Source: Actinacidiphila glaucinigra (lineage in GTDB: Bacteria; Actinomycetota; Actinomycetes; Streptomycetales; Streptomycetaceae). Taken from it: a stretch of DNA of 64,000 bases. The notes beneath the pieces were generated by a model. It did not search any database, was not told the DNA's origin, and was given only the letters and a program-made list of their open reading frames with translations. Positions 45,894-55,429 of this stretch are shown in pieces; positions within the stretch are counted from its first letter, which is position 1; each line of letters opens with the position of its first letter. Both the position numbers and the translations under genes were made by a program. The stretch is taken from positions 20,790-84,789 of the forward strand of contig NZ_FZOF01000036.1 of NCBI RefSeq assembly GCF_900188405.1. The letters are read 5' to 3'.

Positions 45894-48800
45894 ATGGCCA
45901 CCTCCGACGCATCTCTGTGTCTGCAGGTTCTCGGTCCGTTGCGGGTCTGGCGAGACGGTGTGGAATTGGACGCCGGTCCTCCACAGCAGGCGTATCTGCT
46001 CGCCGTTCTCCTCGCCCGTGCGGGCGAGCCGGTCAGCATCAGCGAGTTGGTGGACTTGATCTGGGCCGAGGACGTCCCGGTCTCGGCGGTCAACATTCTC
46101 CAGAAGTACGTCGGTGCGCTGCGGCGGCTGCTGGAGCCGGCGTTGGCTGCGCGTGAACCCGGCTCGTACCTGCAGCGTCGCGGTAGTGCGTACCTGTTCG
46201 TGGCTGCTCCCGGGACGCTGGACGTCGTCAGGTTCCGTGAGCTGGTCGACGCGGCCGAGGGCGGCCTCGCAGAGCAGCGGCCCGCTGCGGCACTTGACGG
46301 GTACGTGGAAGCGGTGGGGCTCTGGCAGGGCTCGGCCGGCGACGGGGTCGCCTACGGCTCGACCGGTATGGCGATCTTCGCCGGGCTGGACGACGAGTTC
46401 CGCCACGCCTGCGTGGCCGCAGCCGAGTTGGCGACACGGCTCGGCCGGCCCGAACGTGTCCTCCAGTCCTTGCACATGGCCGCCCGGATGGCGCCGTTGC
46501 ACGAGAGAGTGCAGGCGAGTCTCATCGCCGCCCTGGCTGCCGCCGGCCGGCCGGCCGAGGCGCTGTCGGTGTTCCGGACCGTCCGCGCCCGGCTTGCCGA
46601 GGAATTGGGCGTCGCCCCCGGCCCGGCGCTGGTGGCCGCTCACCTGCGGGTGCTGGAACGGGCACCGGCTGAGGAAATGCCCTATGACCAGGTGGCGGCA
46701 CCCACCACCAGGGCGTCGACTGCCGACTGCCTGGTCGGCCGGGCCGAGGAACTGGCTTTGGTGCGACATGCGGTGGAATCGGCACTCGCCGGATCGACGG
46801 GGCTTGTGCTCGTCGAAGGAGAACCCGGAGTGGGCAAGACCCGCCTGCTTGAGGCGGCCGGCGCCGAGGCAGACCGGCATGGCGCGCTCGTTGTCTGGGG
46901 CCGCTGTTCGGAAGGGGACGGCACGCCGTCGATGTGGCCGTGGGCGCAGGTCGTCGGCGCGCTCCTGGACGACGTGCCGGCCGCAGAGCGGGGGGAATGG
47001 CAGGCGGGCGAACTCGGTCGTCTCGTGACGCCGCCCGGCAGCGGCCGCACGGCGTCAGCCCTGCCGGACAGCGGTGTCCAGTTCCGCTTCTTCGAGCAGG
47101 CTGTCGCGCTCATCCGTCAGGTATCGGCGCGGCGACCTGTGGTGCTCGTCGTCGACGACCTTCAGTGGGCCGATGCCGCCTCGCTGGATCTGCTCGGTCA
47201 CCTGATGGCTCGGCTGCCGGGGGGCATCGCCGTGATCGGGGCGCTCCGCGACCGTGCGCCCGTGCCGGGTTCGGAACTGGGACGGCTGCTCGCCGCGGCG
47301 AGTCGGCTGCCGTGTCACCGCAGGATCCCGCTGGGCCCACTCGGCCCGGCCGAGGTGGCCGAACTCGTCCGCCGTGAGACCGGGCAGGACCCGGGCCCGG
47401 GTGCCACCCGCCTCATCCACACCCGCAGCGGTGGCAACGCCTTCTTCGTCCGCGAGCTGTCCCGGTTTCTCGCCGATGGCGATGTGCTCACGGAAGCCAC
47501 GGCGGCCCGGATCGCGGTACCGGCCACTGTCAGAGACGTCGTTCGCGACCGGATGACCGGACTGGGCGCCGACGCCAGGAGCCTGTTGCAGATCGCCGCG
47601 CTGATCGGCCGTACCGTCGACCTGGCTCTCCTTGCCCGCGCCGCCGGTGTGGACCACCAGACGTGTCTGGACCGCCTGGAGGCGTGCGAGGGGCTGGGCC
47701 TGCTCGAACCTTCGCACGGCGACCCTTACTCGTTCGGATTTCCGCACGACCTGGTCCGCGAATCGGTGGTCGAGAGCATATCGCCGCCGTGCGCGGTCCG
47801 GCTGCATCTGCTGGTTGCCGACGCTCTGGAGCACAAGGTGGCGGACATCGAACTGGTTGCCGAGCGCCTCGCCCACCACCTGTGGTCTGCCGGGCCGCTC
47901 GCGGATCCGGCCCGAACCGCGACCGCGCTCATCCGGGCCGGCCGCTGCGCCGCAGCCAAGCTGGCGCTCGAGGCGGCCGCGCGGCAGCTTCACGCGGCCG
48001 CGCGGGTGGCACGGACCGCGGGCCTGGCGGAGCTGGAGCTGGCCGGCCTGTCGCTGTTCACCGCGGTGGACGGCATGCGGGCGGGATACGTGGGGTCAGC
48101 GGTCGATCTGCTGGAGCGGGCCGAAAACCTCTCCCGTGGCCTCCACCGTGAACGGGAGGCCGCCGACTTCCTGTTCTCCCGCTGGGCCGCGTACGCCCAG
48201 GGCATACAGCTGGACCGCGCGGGCCGGTTGGCCGCCCAGTTGCTGGCGCAGGGGGAGGCGTCCGACGACTCTGCCGTGCATGCCTACGGCTGGTACGCCT
48301 GGGGCATCCACCAGTGGGGTGTCGGCAACATCGGAGAGGCGTTCCGGTACCTCAGTCGGACCGACTGGACCGTTCTGGACGACCTGGCCCACCGTGAGGA
48401 GAACCCACTCCGGCGCGATCTGCGACTGCTCGCGGCCGGGATGCTCGCGATGATGACCGCATTGCACGGCGACGTCCACGCGGCGTCGGCTCAGCTCGCC
48501 ACGATGGAGACCGCGGCGGGAAGCGACCCCTACGCGATCACGGTCTGGGCGGCGTTCTCCGCAAGAGTCGCCGCTTTGATCGGCGACCCGGCGCGGGCGC
48601 TGCGCTCGGCCGAGTGCGGGATCGCCGTGGACCCCGCGTTCTCGTTCGGCTTCCTCGGGTGCTATCAACGCCTGGCCCGCTGCTGGGCGCGCGCCGTGAC
48701 CGGCGAGGCCGCGGCGGGCGCGGCCGCAGAGGCGCAGGATCTGATCGTCGCGTCGCTCTCCGACCCGCCACGCTCGGGCCTGGCCACCTGGTACGGGCTC

Positions 48801-49076
48801 CTTGCCGAGATGTGGCTGGCAGCCGGAAAGCTGGACGAGGCCGACGCCGCTCTCGAGCGGGCGGACTCGGCCATCGAAACCTACGGCCAGCGCTACGCCG
48901 AAAGCTTGCTGCTTCTGGTGCGGGCACGGGTGTTGCAGGCACGCGGCGAGCCGGACGCCACCGTTCGGGCCGTTGCCGAGCGGGCGCACGCACTGTCTGT
49001 TGAGCGCGAGGCCTACCTGTTCGCCCGCCGTGCCGAGGAGCTGCTGGCCGAGCTTGCGGACGGCACATCCCGCTGA
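45894..49076 (+). CDS. SARP-LAL regulator 1 (AfsR/DnrI-type with AAA domain)
   Basis: 1060 aa from ATG 45894 with GGAAGAG upstream (an ATG at 45882 is less likely). N-terminal OmpR-type winged helix (LQVLGPLRVWRDGVELDAG, then ELVDLIWAEDVP), then a BTAD domain (about 95-245; WRDG to ARLAEELGVAPGP), an AAA/NACHT-type ATPase with Walker A GEPGVGKT (about 309-317) and Walker B LVVDDLQWAD, then a long helical TPR-like region. SARPs with this architecture switch on antibiotic gene clusters. It ends at a strong hairpin (49081-49121). Confidence 0.92.
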   Translation: MATSDASLCLQVLGPLRVWRDGVELDAGPPQQAYLLAVLLARAGEPVSISELVDLIWAEDVPVSAVNILQKYVGALRRLLEPALAAREPGSYLQRRGSAYLFVAAPGTLDVVRFRELVDAAEGGLAEQRPAAALDGYVEAVGLWQGSAGDGVAYGSTGMAIFAGLDDEFRHACVAAAELATRLGRPERVLQSLHMAARMAPLHERVQASLIAALAAAGRPAEALSVFRTVRARLAEELGVAPGPALVAAHLRVLERAPAEEMPYDQVAAPTTRASTADCLVGRAEELALVRHAVESALAGSTGLVLVEGEPGVGKTRLLEAAGAEADRHGALVVWGRCSEGDGTPSMWPWAQVVGALLDDVPAAERGEWQAGELGRLVTPPGSGRTASALPDSGVQFRFFEQAVALIRQVSARRPVVLVVDDLQWADAASLDLLGHLMARLPGGIAVIGALRDRAPVPGSELGRLLAAASRLPCHRRIPLGPLGPAEVAELVRRETGQDPGPGATRLIHTRSGGNAFFVRELSRFLADGDVLTEATAARIAVPATVRDVVRDRMTGLGADARSLLQIAALIGRTVDLALLARAAGVDHQTCLDRLEACEGLGLLEPSHGDPYSFGFPHDLVRESVVESISPPCAVRLHLLVADALEHKVADIELVAERLAHHLWSAGPLADPARTATALIRAGRCAAAKLALEAAARQLHAAARVARTAGLAELELAGLSLFTAVDGMRAGYVGSAVDLLERAENLSRGLHREREAADFLFSRWAAYAQGIQLDRAGRLAAQLLAQGEASDDSAVHAYGWYAWGIHQWGVGNIGEAFRYLSRTDWTVLDDLAHREENPLRRDLRLLAAGMLAMMTALHGDVHAASAQLATMETAAGSDPYAITVWAAFSARVAALIGDPARALRSAECGIAVDPAFSFGFLGCYQRLARCWARAVTGEAAAGAAAEAQDLIVASLSDPPRSGLATWYGLLAEMWLAAGKLDEADAALERADSAIETYGQRYAESLLLLVRARVLQARGEPDATVRAVAERAHALSVEREAYLFARRAEELLAELADGTSR

Positions 49077-49080
49077 CATC

Positions 49081-49121
49081 CGCGTTCAGGCCGCCCACCG
49101 CCGGCGGGCGGCCTGAACGCG
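49081..49121. terminator. 16-bp hairpin after SARP 1
   Basis: CGCGTTCAGGCCGCCC at 49081-49096 pairs perfectly with 49106-49121 around a 9-nt loop. It lies 5 bp after the SARP stop and 93 bp before the convergent CMD gene. Confidence 0.75.
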
Positions 49122-49213
49122 TGCTCCGGATGCCGCGGCCGGCGGCCGGGTGTGCGAGCGCTACGAAGCGACGATCCGCAACGCCGCAATCGCCGGCAGA
49201 CACCTTGTCGTCG

Positions 49214-49798
49214 TCACGGCTGGGCAGTTGGCTGTGCCCGACCGGGGACCGGCACGTCGAAGCAGTTCAGCACCATCGCGATGAGGCAGTAGCTGCCGAT
49301 GAGGAACACGAGCTCGCCGACCCCGTCGTGGCCCAGCAACTGCGTGGCCCGGTCGTATGTGGAGTCCGGCAGTATGCGCCCGGAGGTCAACGCCATCGCG
49401 ACATCGTGGGCGACGGCCTGTTCGTCACTCAGCCCGGAGGGCCGCCCGCCCGCCGCCAGGGTCGCGACCTGTGCCGCCGCAAGGCCGACCTCGTCTGCCG
49501 TCCGCTCGTGTGCGTACAGCATGTACCGGGCGCCGTAGGCGGCGCCGACGGTGAGGATCGCCACCTCGCGGACGATGGGGTCGAGGCGGGCCTCGGCCGC
49601 GACCGCCCGCTGCAGAAACAGAGCCGGAACCCCGAACGTGGGGAAGCGCAGCATCGCCGCGAACGGCCCGACCAGCGCCCCGTCGTCGTCGAGGATGACG
49701 ACGCGGCCCTGCTCCTCGGTGACGAGGCCGGCGATGCCGTCATGTACCTCGCGGAGTCGGGGGTCGAGCTCATCGGGTGGGATGGGTCGAATACGCAT
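49214..49798 (-). CDS. AhpD/carboxymuconolactone decarboxylase-like protein
   Basis: 194 aa from ATG 49798 with AAGGAG upstream. All-helical CMD fold: LQRAVAAEARLDPIVREVAILTVGAAYG, then ARYMLYAHERTADEVGLAAAQV, which lacks the usual CxxC of AhpD (position shows ARYMLYAHE), so it is a CMD-type rather than peroxidase-partner protein. The family includes decarboxylases and quinone-methide enzymes. It is 13 bp downstream of the cupin gene and both are read toward SARP 1. Confidence 0.85.
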   Translation of the reverse strand: MRIRPIPPDELDPRLREVHDGIAGLVTEEQGRVVILDDDGALVGPFAAMLRFPTFGVPALFLQRAVAAEARLDPIVREVAILTVGAAYGARYMLYAHERTADEVGLAAAQVATLAAGGRPSGLSDEQAVAHDVAMALTSGRILPDSTYDRATQLLGHDGVGELVFLIGSYCLIAMVLNCFDVPVPGRAQPTAQP

Positions 49799-49811
49799 AC
49801 GATGCTCCTTC

Positions 49812-50375
49812 TCAGAGTCCGTCGGTGTACTGGCCGTCGATGAGTACGAAGGCGACCCGGCAGTTCGCGGCCGACCGGTTTGCCCATGCGTGGTTGGTGC
49901 CGCGCTGAATCACGATGTCTCCGGTGCGGACGACGGTCTCGCCCTCGTCGAGGACCAGCGTGAGCTCGCCCTCAATGACGATCCCGTAGTCGATCGTCTG
50001 CGTGCGGTGCATCAACGGATGCGGGGCGCCGGCAGCGGACCGTGCGGCGTCGGCACCGCCCATCTCCCCGAACTTCGCGGCCGCCTCGGCCTCCGTCAGG
50101 TTCCGGATCCGGTCGTCCTCCGGAGGGAAGTCGATCACCCGGATACGAGTGCCGCGCTCGGGAGGTCCGAGCACCAGACCGTCCTCCGCCGGCTCACCCG
50201 ACTGCCGGTCGATGACGGCCGGCGTCTGGCGTGTGTTCCACACCTCGTAGAAGATCGGGCCACCAGGCCCGCCGATCTCCACCACGCGAGTCGGCGGCGC
50301 GTCCTGCGTGATCACCGCACGGTCGGAGATGTCATGCCCGGTCACGATTCTCCGGAACGGTTGCAGTTTGCTCAT
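49812..50375 (-). CDS. Cupin-domain protein
   Basis: 187 aa from ATG 50375 (AGGAC site). The C-terminal half is a cupin_2 barrel: MHRTQTIDYGIVIEGELTLVL, with His and Glu metal ligands, then ETVVRTGDIVIQRGTNHAW and a closing strand NCRVAFVLIDG. The N-terminal half has an insertion rich in charged residues. It should be a metal-dependent small-molecule enzyme or sensor. Gene pair with the CMD protein. Confidence 0.88.
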   Translation of the reverse strand: MSKLQPFRRIVTGHDISDRAVITQDAPPTRVVEIGGPGGPIFYEVWNTRQTPAVIDRQSGEPAEDGLVLGPPERGTRIRVIDFPPEDDRIRNLTEAEAAAKFGEMGGADAARSAAGAPHPLMHRTQTIDYGIVIEGELTLVLDEGETVVRTGDIVIQRGTNHAWANRSAANCRVAFVLIDGQYTDGL

Positions 50376-51019
50376 GGGGTAAGTCCTGCTCTTTTCGGCC
50401 GATGTGGACATTCACCGTCATCACGTCAATGAGGCAAGCGGCCCGGCGGGCATGGACGCCGCCGCGCACCGAAAGGCTGGCACCCGACACTTGACGTGGA
50501 CTTGACCGTCTGTGGACGGTGCCCCGGTGTCCGTAAAGTCCGTCTCGGCGCGCATGCTCCGCGAGCAGGGCTCCGGGCTTTCACCGCGTTCTGCCGAGGA
50601 GGCCCGGGGCTTCGGCCTCGGGAGGAAGCGGCTCATGGGTGTTCGGGCGTGGAACGCGCGAGGCGGCGAAGCCCCTGGCGAATGCCGGCACGCAATCGGC
50701 GTGATGGAGACCGGAGCAGTCTCCGCGCTGTGTGGTCTGGGGCGGAACTCCCTCTGGAACTGCGCTGCTCCGCAGATCGGCACGTGTACCGGCCGCGGCC
50801 GCCGCCGCATGGGATCAGCCGATCGGTAACCTGCGGCCGCCGTGCTCACTCGATCGAGCATTTGTTCGCGGCTGATAACGTTGTCAGAAGTCGGGTTCCG
50901 CCACGACAGCACCGCCCAGCGATCGCCCCGGCAGATGGACTCAGGCCGCGGACCAGCCATAAAGCAGGTGTACGCTGCAGCCGAACGTGGTCGGCCTGGG
51001 GGTTGGGGTAGGGGTGGGC
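50376..51019. promoter_or_regulatory. 644-bp control region between cupin and SARP 2
   Basis: No gene is supported. It contains TTGACG (50490-50495) and TTGACC (50501-50506) promoter-like boxes, a small hairpin ACCGTC-TGTG-GACGGT at 50504-50519, and near its right end an AT-richer stretch around 50865-50885 (GATAACGTTGTC). Promoters of both divergent genes should be here. SARP 1 or SARP 2 could bind the direct-repeat-like TTGAC boxes, but I see no canonical heptamer pattern. Confidence 0.45.
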
Positions 51020-54000
51020 ATGACTTCCTCCGGCGGGCATCTGCGTCTGCAGATTCTCGGTCCGTTGCGGATCTGGCGGGACGGCGTCGAACTGGACGCC
51101 GGGCCTCGGCAGCAGTCGTACCTGCTCGCGGTTCTGCTCGCCCGCGCGGGCAAGCCGATCAGTACGAGCGAGCTGGTCGACCTGATCTGGGCCGAGGACG
51201 TCCCGGCGTCGGCTGTGAACATTCTCCAGAAGTACGTTGGTGCCTTGCGGCGGTTGTTCGAGCCTGTGCTGCCTGTCCGTGAAGCCGGATCGTTCCTTCA
51301 TCGTCGTGGCAGTTCCTACTTGTTCGCGGCTGGTCCCGCCGAGCTTGACCTGGTCGCTTTCCGGGAACTCGTCGATGCCGCGAGGGCTGCGCTGGCTGAG
51401 CACGATCGCGAGGTGGCCCTCGATCACTACGTCGGAGCGCTTGGGCTCTGGCACGGTTCGGCGGGCGACGGCATCGCCGATGGGACGAACGGCACGACGG
51501 TCTTCGCCGCACTCGACAACGAGTTCTACGACGCGTGTACGGCGGCGGCGGGGCTCGCCGTGTCGCTGGGCCGACCGGAGCGGGTGCTTGCGGCTTTGCA
51601 ACTGGCGGCGTCGATGGGGCCGTTCAACGAACCCGTGCTGGCGTCTCTTGTCGGTGTTCTTGGCGCCACTGGACGTCAGGCGGAGGCGCTGTCGGTGTTT
51701 CGTCAGGCCCGCGACCGGCTTGTCGAGGAGCTCGGTATCGATCCGGGTCCGGCGCTGGAGGACGCGCAGCGGCGGATTCTCTCGCAGCCCCAGGCGTCGC
51801 CCATCGTGCGGGAGGCGGACGGGGAGGTCGGGCGGAACACGGCGGCCACCTTGATCGGCCGGACCGAGGAACTCGCCGCGCTGCGGCGCGTCGTGGAGCA
51901 CGCACTCGCCGGTGACACCGCGATCGGCGTTGTCGAGGGTGAACCGGGCGCGGGCAAGACCCGGTTGCTGGAGGAGGCCGCCGCCGGGGCGAGCAGGCTG
52001 GGCGCACTCACCGTCTGGGGCTCCTGCCTGGAGGGCGACGGCACGCCGGCGATGTGGCCGTGGGAGCAGGCACTTGGCCAGGTCGTCCGCAGTCTGCCGG
52101 CTCCGGCGGGCGAACGGTGGCTCACCGGCGGGCTGGGAAGACTGCTTGCGGCGCGGGACGACGCAACCCGGGAACTGCCCGACGGCAACGCCCAGTTCCG
52201 GCTGTTCGAACAGGTCGTCGCCCTCGTCGGGCAGGTCGCGGCGCGGCGGCCGACCCTCCTGATACTCGACGATCTCCAATGGGCCGACGTCACCTCCCTG
52301 CAGTTGCTGCAGCATCTGGCGGGGCGGCTGCCCCGGGGCGCCGCGATCATCGGCGCGCTGCGTGACCGCGCACCCACAGTCGGCCCGGACCTGTCCCGGG
52401 TGCTGGCCGCTGCGAGCCGGCGGCCCGGTCACCGCAGGTTCCGGCTCGGCCCGCTCGGTCCGGCAGACGTGGCCGAACTCGTCCGCCGCGAAGCCGGCCA
52501 GGATCCCGACGAAGGCGTCGCCCGAGCCATTTATGCCCGGACCTCGGGCAATCCGTTCTTCGTCCGCGAGCTGTCCCGGCTCCTCGGCGGGGTCGGCGGG
52601 ATCGGCGACGGCGACACCTCGGCATCGGCCGGGGTCCCGTCCACCGTCCATGACGTCGTCCGTGGCCGGATGGCCGGTCTCGACGACCGCGCCCGCGACC
52701 TGCTGCGGGTGGCTGCGCTCATCGGCCGCGACGTCGACCTCAGGCTGCTGTCCCGCGCCACCGGTGTGGACGTCGCGGACTGTCTCCACCGACTGGAACC
52801 GCTGCATACTCTCGGGCTGCTCGAACCCGGGCCGCAGGACCCGTCCTCGCTCCGCTTCGCGCACGACCTGGTGCGCGAATCGGTCTCCGAGACCGTGACG
52901 AAAGGGCAGGTCACCCAGCTGCATCTGCGCGTCGCGGACGCGCTCGAAGAGATCCACGCCGATGACGAGGACGTCGCCGAACGCCTCGCCTACCACCTGT
53001 GGGCCGCCGGCCCGCTCGCCGAGCCCGTCCGCACCGCGGAGGCGCTGATCCGCGCCGGGCGCCGCGCGGCAGCCAAGCTCGCGTTCGAGTCCGCCAGTCG
53101 GCAGCTGCGCTCCGCGATACAGGTCACCCGGGCCTCCGGACTCATGGAGCTGGAGTTCGCCGCCCTCACGCTGCTAGCCATCGTCGTCCGACGACAGTCG
53201 GGGTACGACGCCTCGACCTTCGATCTGCTGGAGCGGGCCGAATACCTGGCCCGCACCCTCGGCCGGGAGGCGGAGGCCGCCGACTTCCTCTTCATCCGCC
53301 TGATGGGTGCCTACACCTCCATCGAGCAGGGCCGCGGCCAGTTGGCCCGCCGCATGCACGAGCTCGGTGAGGTGTCCTCCGATCCGGCCGTCCGACGCTA
53401 CGGCCGGCAGGCCTGGGGCCTGCATCAGTGGGACACCGGCAACATCGGCGAGGCGTACCGGTCCTTCACCAAGGCAGATGTCGCCGCCGGCACCTTGGCC
53501 CCGGACGAAGAGACACCGCTCCGGCGGGACGGCAGCATTCCCGGGGAAGGGCCCGGCTGGCGGGCGGTCATGACCGCGCTGCACGGTGATGTCGACGCGG
53601 CGCTGGCATTCGTCGACACCTGGGACACCCCGGGGGACCCGTACGCGGCCTCGGTCTGGGTCTACTACACGACCATGATCGCTTCCATGGCCGGGGACGC
53701 CGAAACGGCACGGCGGGCCGGCGAGCGGTGGGCCGCCGCCGGTCTCGCCCGTCTCGGCGCCCAGATCGACCACTACATCCGGCAGTTCTGGTGCTGGGCA
53801 CGAGCCCTCACCGGCGAGGATCCGGGCGGCGCCGCGGCCGAGGCCGAGGAACTCCTGGTCGCCCACCTGCTCGATCCGCCGCAATGGGGCATCGCCCACC
53901 ACTACGCGCTGATTGCCGAGATGTGGCTGGCAGCCGACCTGCCCGACCGGGCTGAGGCCGCTCTCGGCCGAGCCGACCAGGCGATCTGGGACTACGGCCA

Positions 54001-54196
54001 GCGTTACGCCGAAGGGCTGCTCCTGCTGGTGAAGGCGCGCCTGCTGCAGGCCCGCGGTGCACCCCTCACCGCCGTCCGGGCCGCCGCCGAACGGGCCCGC
54101 ACGCAATCCACGGCACGTGAGGCGCACCTGTTCGCGCGACGCGCCGAACGACTCTCTCAGGACCTGGAGGCAATGCATGACCGCGGGCGCCGATGA
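51020..54196 (+). CDS. SARP-LAL regulator 2, close paralogue of regulator 1
   Basis: 1058 aa from ATG 51020. Same order as SARP 1: winged helix (LQILGPLRIWRDGVELDAG), BTAD domain, ATPase with GEPGAGKT (about 307-315), LLILDDLQWAD and a long TPR-like C-terminal half. The first ~95 residues are very similar to regulator 1 and the rest aligns throughout with more change, so the two arose by duplication. Ribosome site is weak (GGGGTGGG). Its last 20 bases overlap the aminotransferase start at 54177, so the two are translationally linked. Confidence 0.92.
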   Translation: MTSSGGHLRLQILGPLRIWRDGVELDAGPRQQSYLLAVLLARAGKPISTSELVDLIWAEDVPASAVNILQKYVGALRRLFEPVLPVREAGSFLHRRGSSYLFAAGPAELDLVAFRELVDAARAALAEHDREVALDHYVGALGLWHGSAGDGIADGTNGTTVFAALDNEFYDACTAAAGLAVSLGRPERVLAALQLAASMGPFNEPVLASLVGVLGATGRQAEALSVFRQARDRLVEELGIDPGPALEDAQRRILSQPQASPIVREADGEVGRNTAATLIGRTEELAALRRVVEHALAGDTAIGVVEGEPGAGKTRLLEEAAAGASRLGALTVWGSCLEGDGTPAMWPWEQALGQVVRSLPAPAGERWLTGGLGRLLAARDDATRELPDGNAQFRLFEQVVALVGQVAARRPTLLILDDLQWADVTSLQLLQHLAGRLPRGAAIIGALRDRAPTVGPDLSRVLAAASRRPGHRRFRLGPLGPADVAELVRREAGQDPDEGVARAIYARTSGNPFFVRELSRLLGGVGGIGDGDTSASAGVPSTVHDVVRGRMAGLDDRARDLLRVAALIGRDVDLRLLSRATGVDVADCLHRLEPLHTLGLLEPGPQDPSSLRFAHDLVRESVSETVTKGQVTQLHLRVADALEEIHADDEDVAERLAYHLWAAGPLAEPVRTAEALIRAGRRAAAKLAFESASRQLRSAIQVTRASGLMELEFAALTLLAIVVRRQSGYDASTFDLLERAEYLARTLGREAEAADFLFIRLMGAYTSIEQGRGQLARRMHELGEVSSDPAVRRYGRQAWGLHQWDTGNIGEAYRSFTKADVAAGTLAPDEETPLRRDGSIPGEGPGWRAVMTALHGDVDAALAFVDTWDTPGDPYAASVWVYYTTMIASMAGDAETARRAGERWAAAGLARLGAQIDHYIRQFWCWARALTGEDPGGAAAEAEELLVAHLLDPPQWGIAHHYALIAEMWLAADLPDRAEAALGRADQAIWDYGQRYAEGLLLLVKARLLQARGAPLTAVRAAAERARTQSTAREAHLFARRAERLSQDLEAMHDRGRR

Positions 54197-55376
54197 GGAA
54201 CAGAGCGGGCTGACGGCCCTGGCCCGTGGGCTCTCGGCGCCGAAGGGCTTTGTCGACGCCAGCCTGGCCGCCCCCGCACCGGGAACGATTCGCCTGCTGG
54301 GCGGCATCCCCGCGCCCGAGGCCTTGCCGGCCGAGGCGATCGGCCGGGCAGCGGCGCAGTTGTGGCAGGACCCCGACGCCGCGATCGCGAGCCTGCAGTA
54401 TTCGCCGGCGCGCGGATCCGACGCGCTGCGTGACTGGATCGCGAAACGGGAGGGCGTCGACCCGAGCCGGATCGTGGTGACGAACGGTGGCATGCACGGC
54501 CTCGCACTGGCGGTGCTGACCGTCGTCGAGCGCGGTGCCACCGTCGCGGTGGACGATCCCGTGTTCCCGGGTTTCCTGTGGGCCCTGGAGGTGTCCACGA
54601 CGCGGACCCTGCCGGTGCCGGTGGTGGCCGACGGCCTCGATGTCGAATACCTCGCCCGGCGGCTCGCCACCGGCGCGCGGATCGCCGCGGCCTACACCGT
54701 GCCCGACTTCCACAACCCCGCCCAGGTCAGTCTCTCGGCGCCGAAGCGACAGGCACTGATCGAGCTCGCCGAGCGGCACGGCTTCTACGTGATCGTCGAC
54801 AATCCGTACCGCGAACTGCGCTTCGGCGGCCAGGACCAGGGCGTCGAGGTCTTCAACCAGTCGGATCGGGCGATCCACGTCAACACCTTCACCAAGACCC
54901 TCGGCCCCGGCTGGCGCGTGGGCTGGCTGGTGCTGCCGGACCACCTCGTGGAACCGGTGATCCGGCTGCGCAACCGCCTCGACGTACACACATCCTCGGT
55001 GACGCAGGCGATGATCGAACGGCTGCTCACCGACGACGCCCAATGGTTTGACCGGATCGTGCGCAGCGCCACCGCGCTGTACCGAGAACGCGCCGGCGTG
55101 CTGGTCGACGCTCTGCGGGAACAACTCCCGGGCGCCCTCGACATCGTGGCCCCCGAAGGCGGGCTGTTCCTCTGGCCGCGGCTCACCGACGACGCCGTGG
55201 ACGCCGCAGCGCTGTTCCAGCGGGCAGCCGCCCACGGCGTGATCTACCAGCCGGGCGAGTACTTCGCGGCGGACTCCCTGCGGCGGTCTTCGGCCCGGCA
55301 CCTGCGGTTCGCCTACAGCGACCGCACTCCGGAAGAACTCCGGGAGGCCGTACGCCGGCTGGCCCTGGCCTTCTGA
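54177..55376 (+). CDS. PLP-dependent class I/II aminotransferase
   Basis: 399 aa from ATG 54177, with GGAGG six nt upstream inside the end of SARP 2 (an ATG at 54173 is in another frame). Fold type I: TNGGMHGLALAVL at the cofactor phosphate, DNPYRELRFGG with the Asp and Tyr that hold the ring, and the Schiff-base Lys in TFTKTLGPGWRVGWL. It resembles 2-aminoadipate or MocR-type aminotransferases. Substrate unknown. Overlap with SARP 2 hints that it belongs to the pathway this regulator controls. Confidence 0.9.
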   Translation: MTAGADEEQSGLTALARGLSAPKGFVDASLAAPAPGTIRLLGGIPAPEALPAEAIGRAAAQLWQDPDAAIASLQYSPARGSDALRDWIAKREGVDPSRIVVTNGGMHGLALAVLTVVERGATVAVDDPVFPGFLWALEVSTTRTLPVPVVADGLDVEYLARRLATGARIAAAYTVPDFHNPAQVSLSAPKRQALIELAERHGFYVIVDNPYRELRFGGQDQGVEVFNQSDRAIHVNTFTKTLGPGWRVGWLVLPDHLVEPVIRLRNRLDVHTSSVTQAMIERLLTDDAQWFDRIVRSATALYRERAGVLVDALREQLPGALDIVAPEGGLFLWPRLTDDAVDAAALFQRAAAHGVIYQPGEYFAADSLRRSSARHLRFAYSDRTPEELREAVRRLALAF

Positions 55377-55429
55377 GGACGTATGCGAGCAACGACAGTC
55401 CCCTGTAGTGGTTTCCCTGAAGGCGGCTC

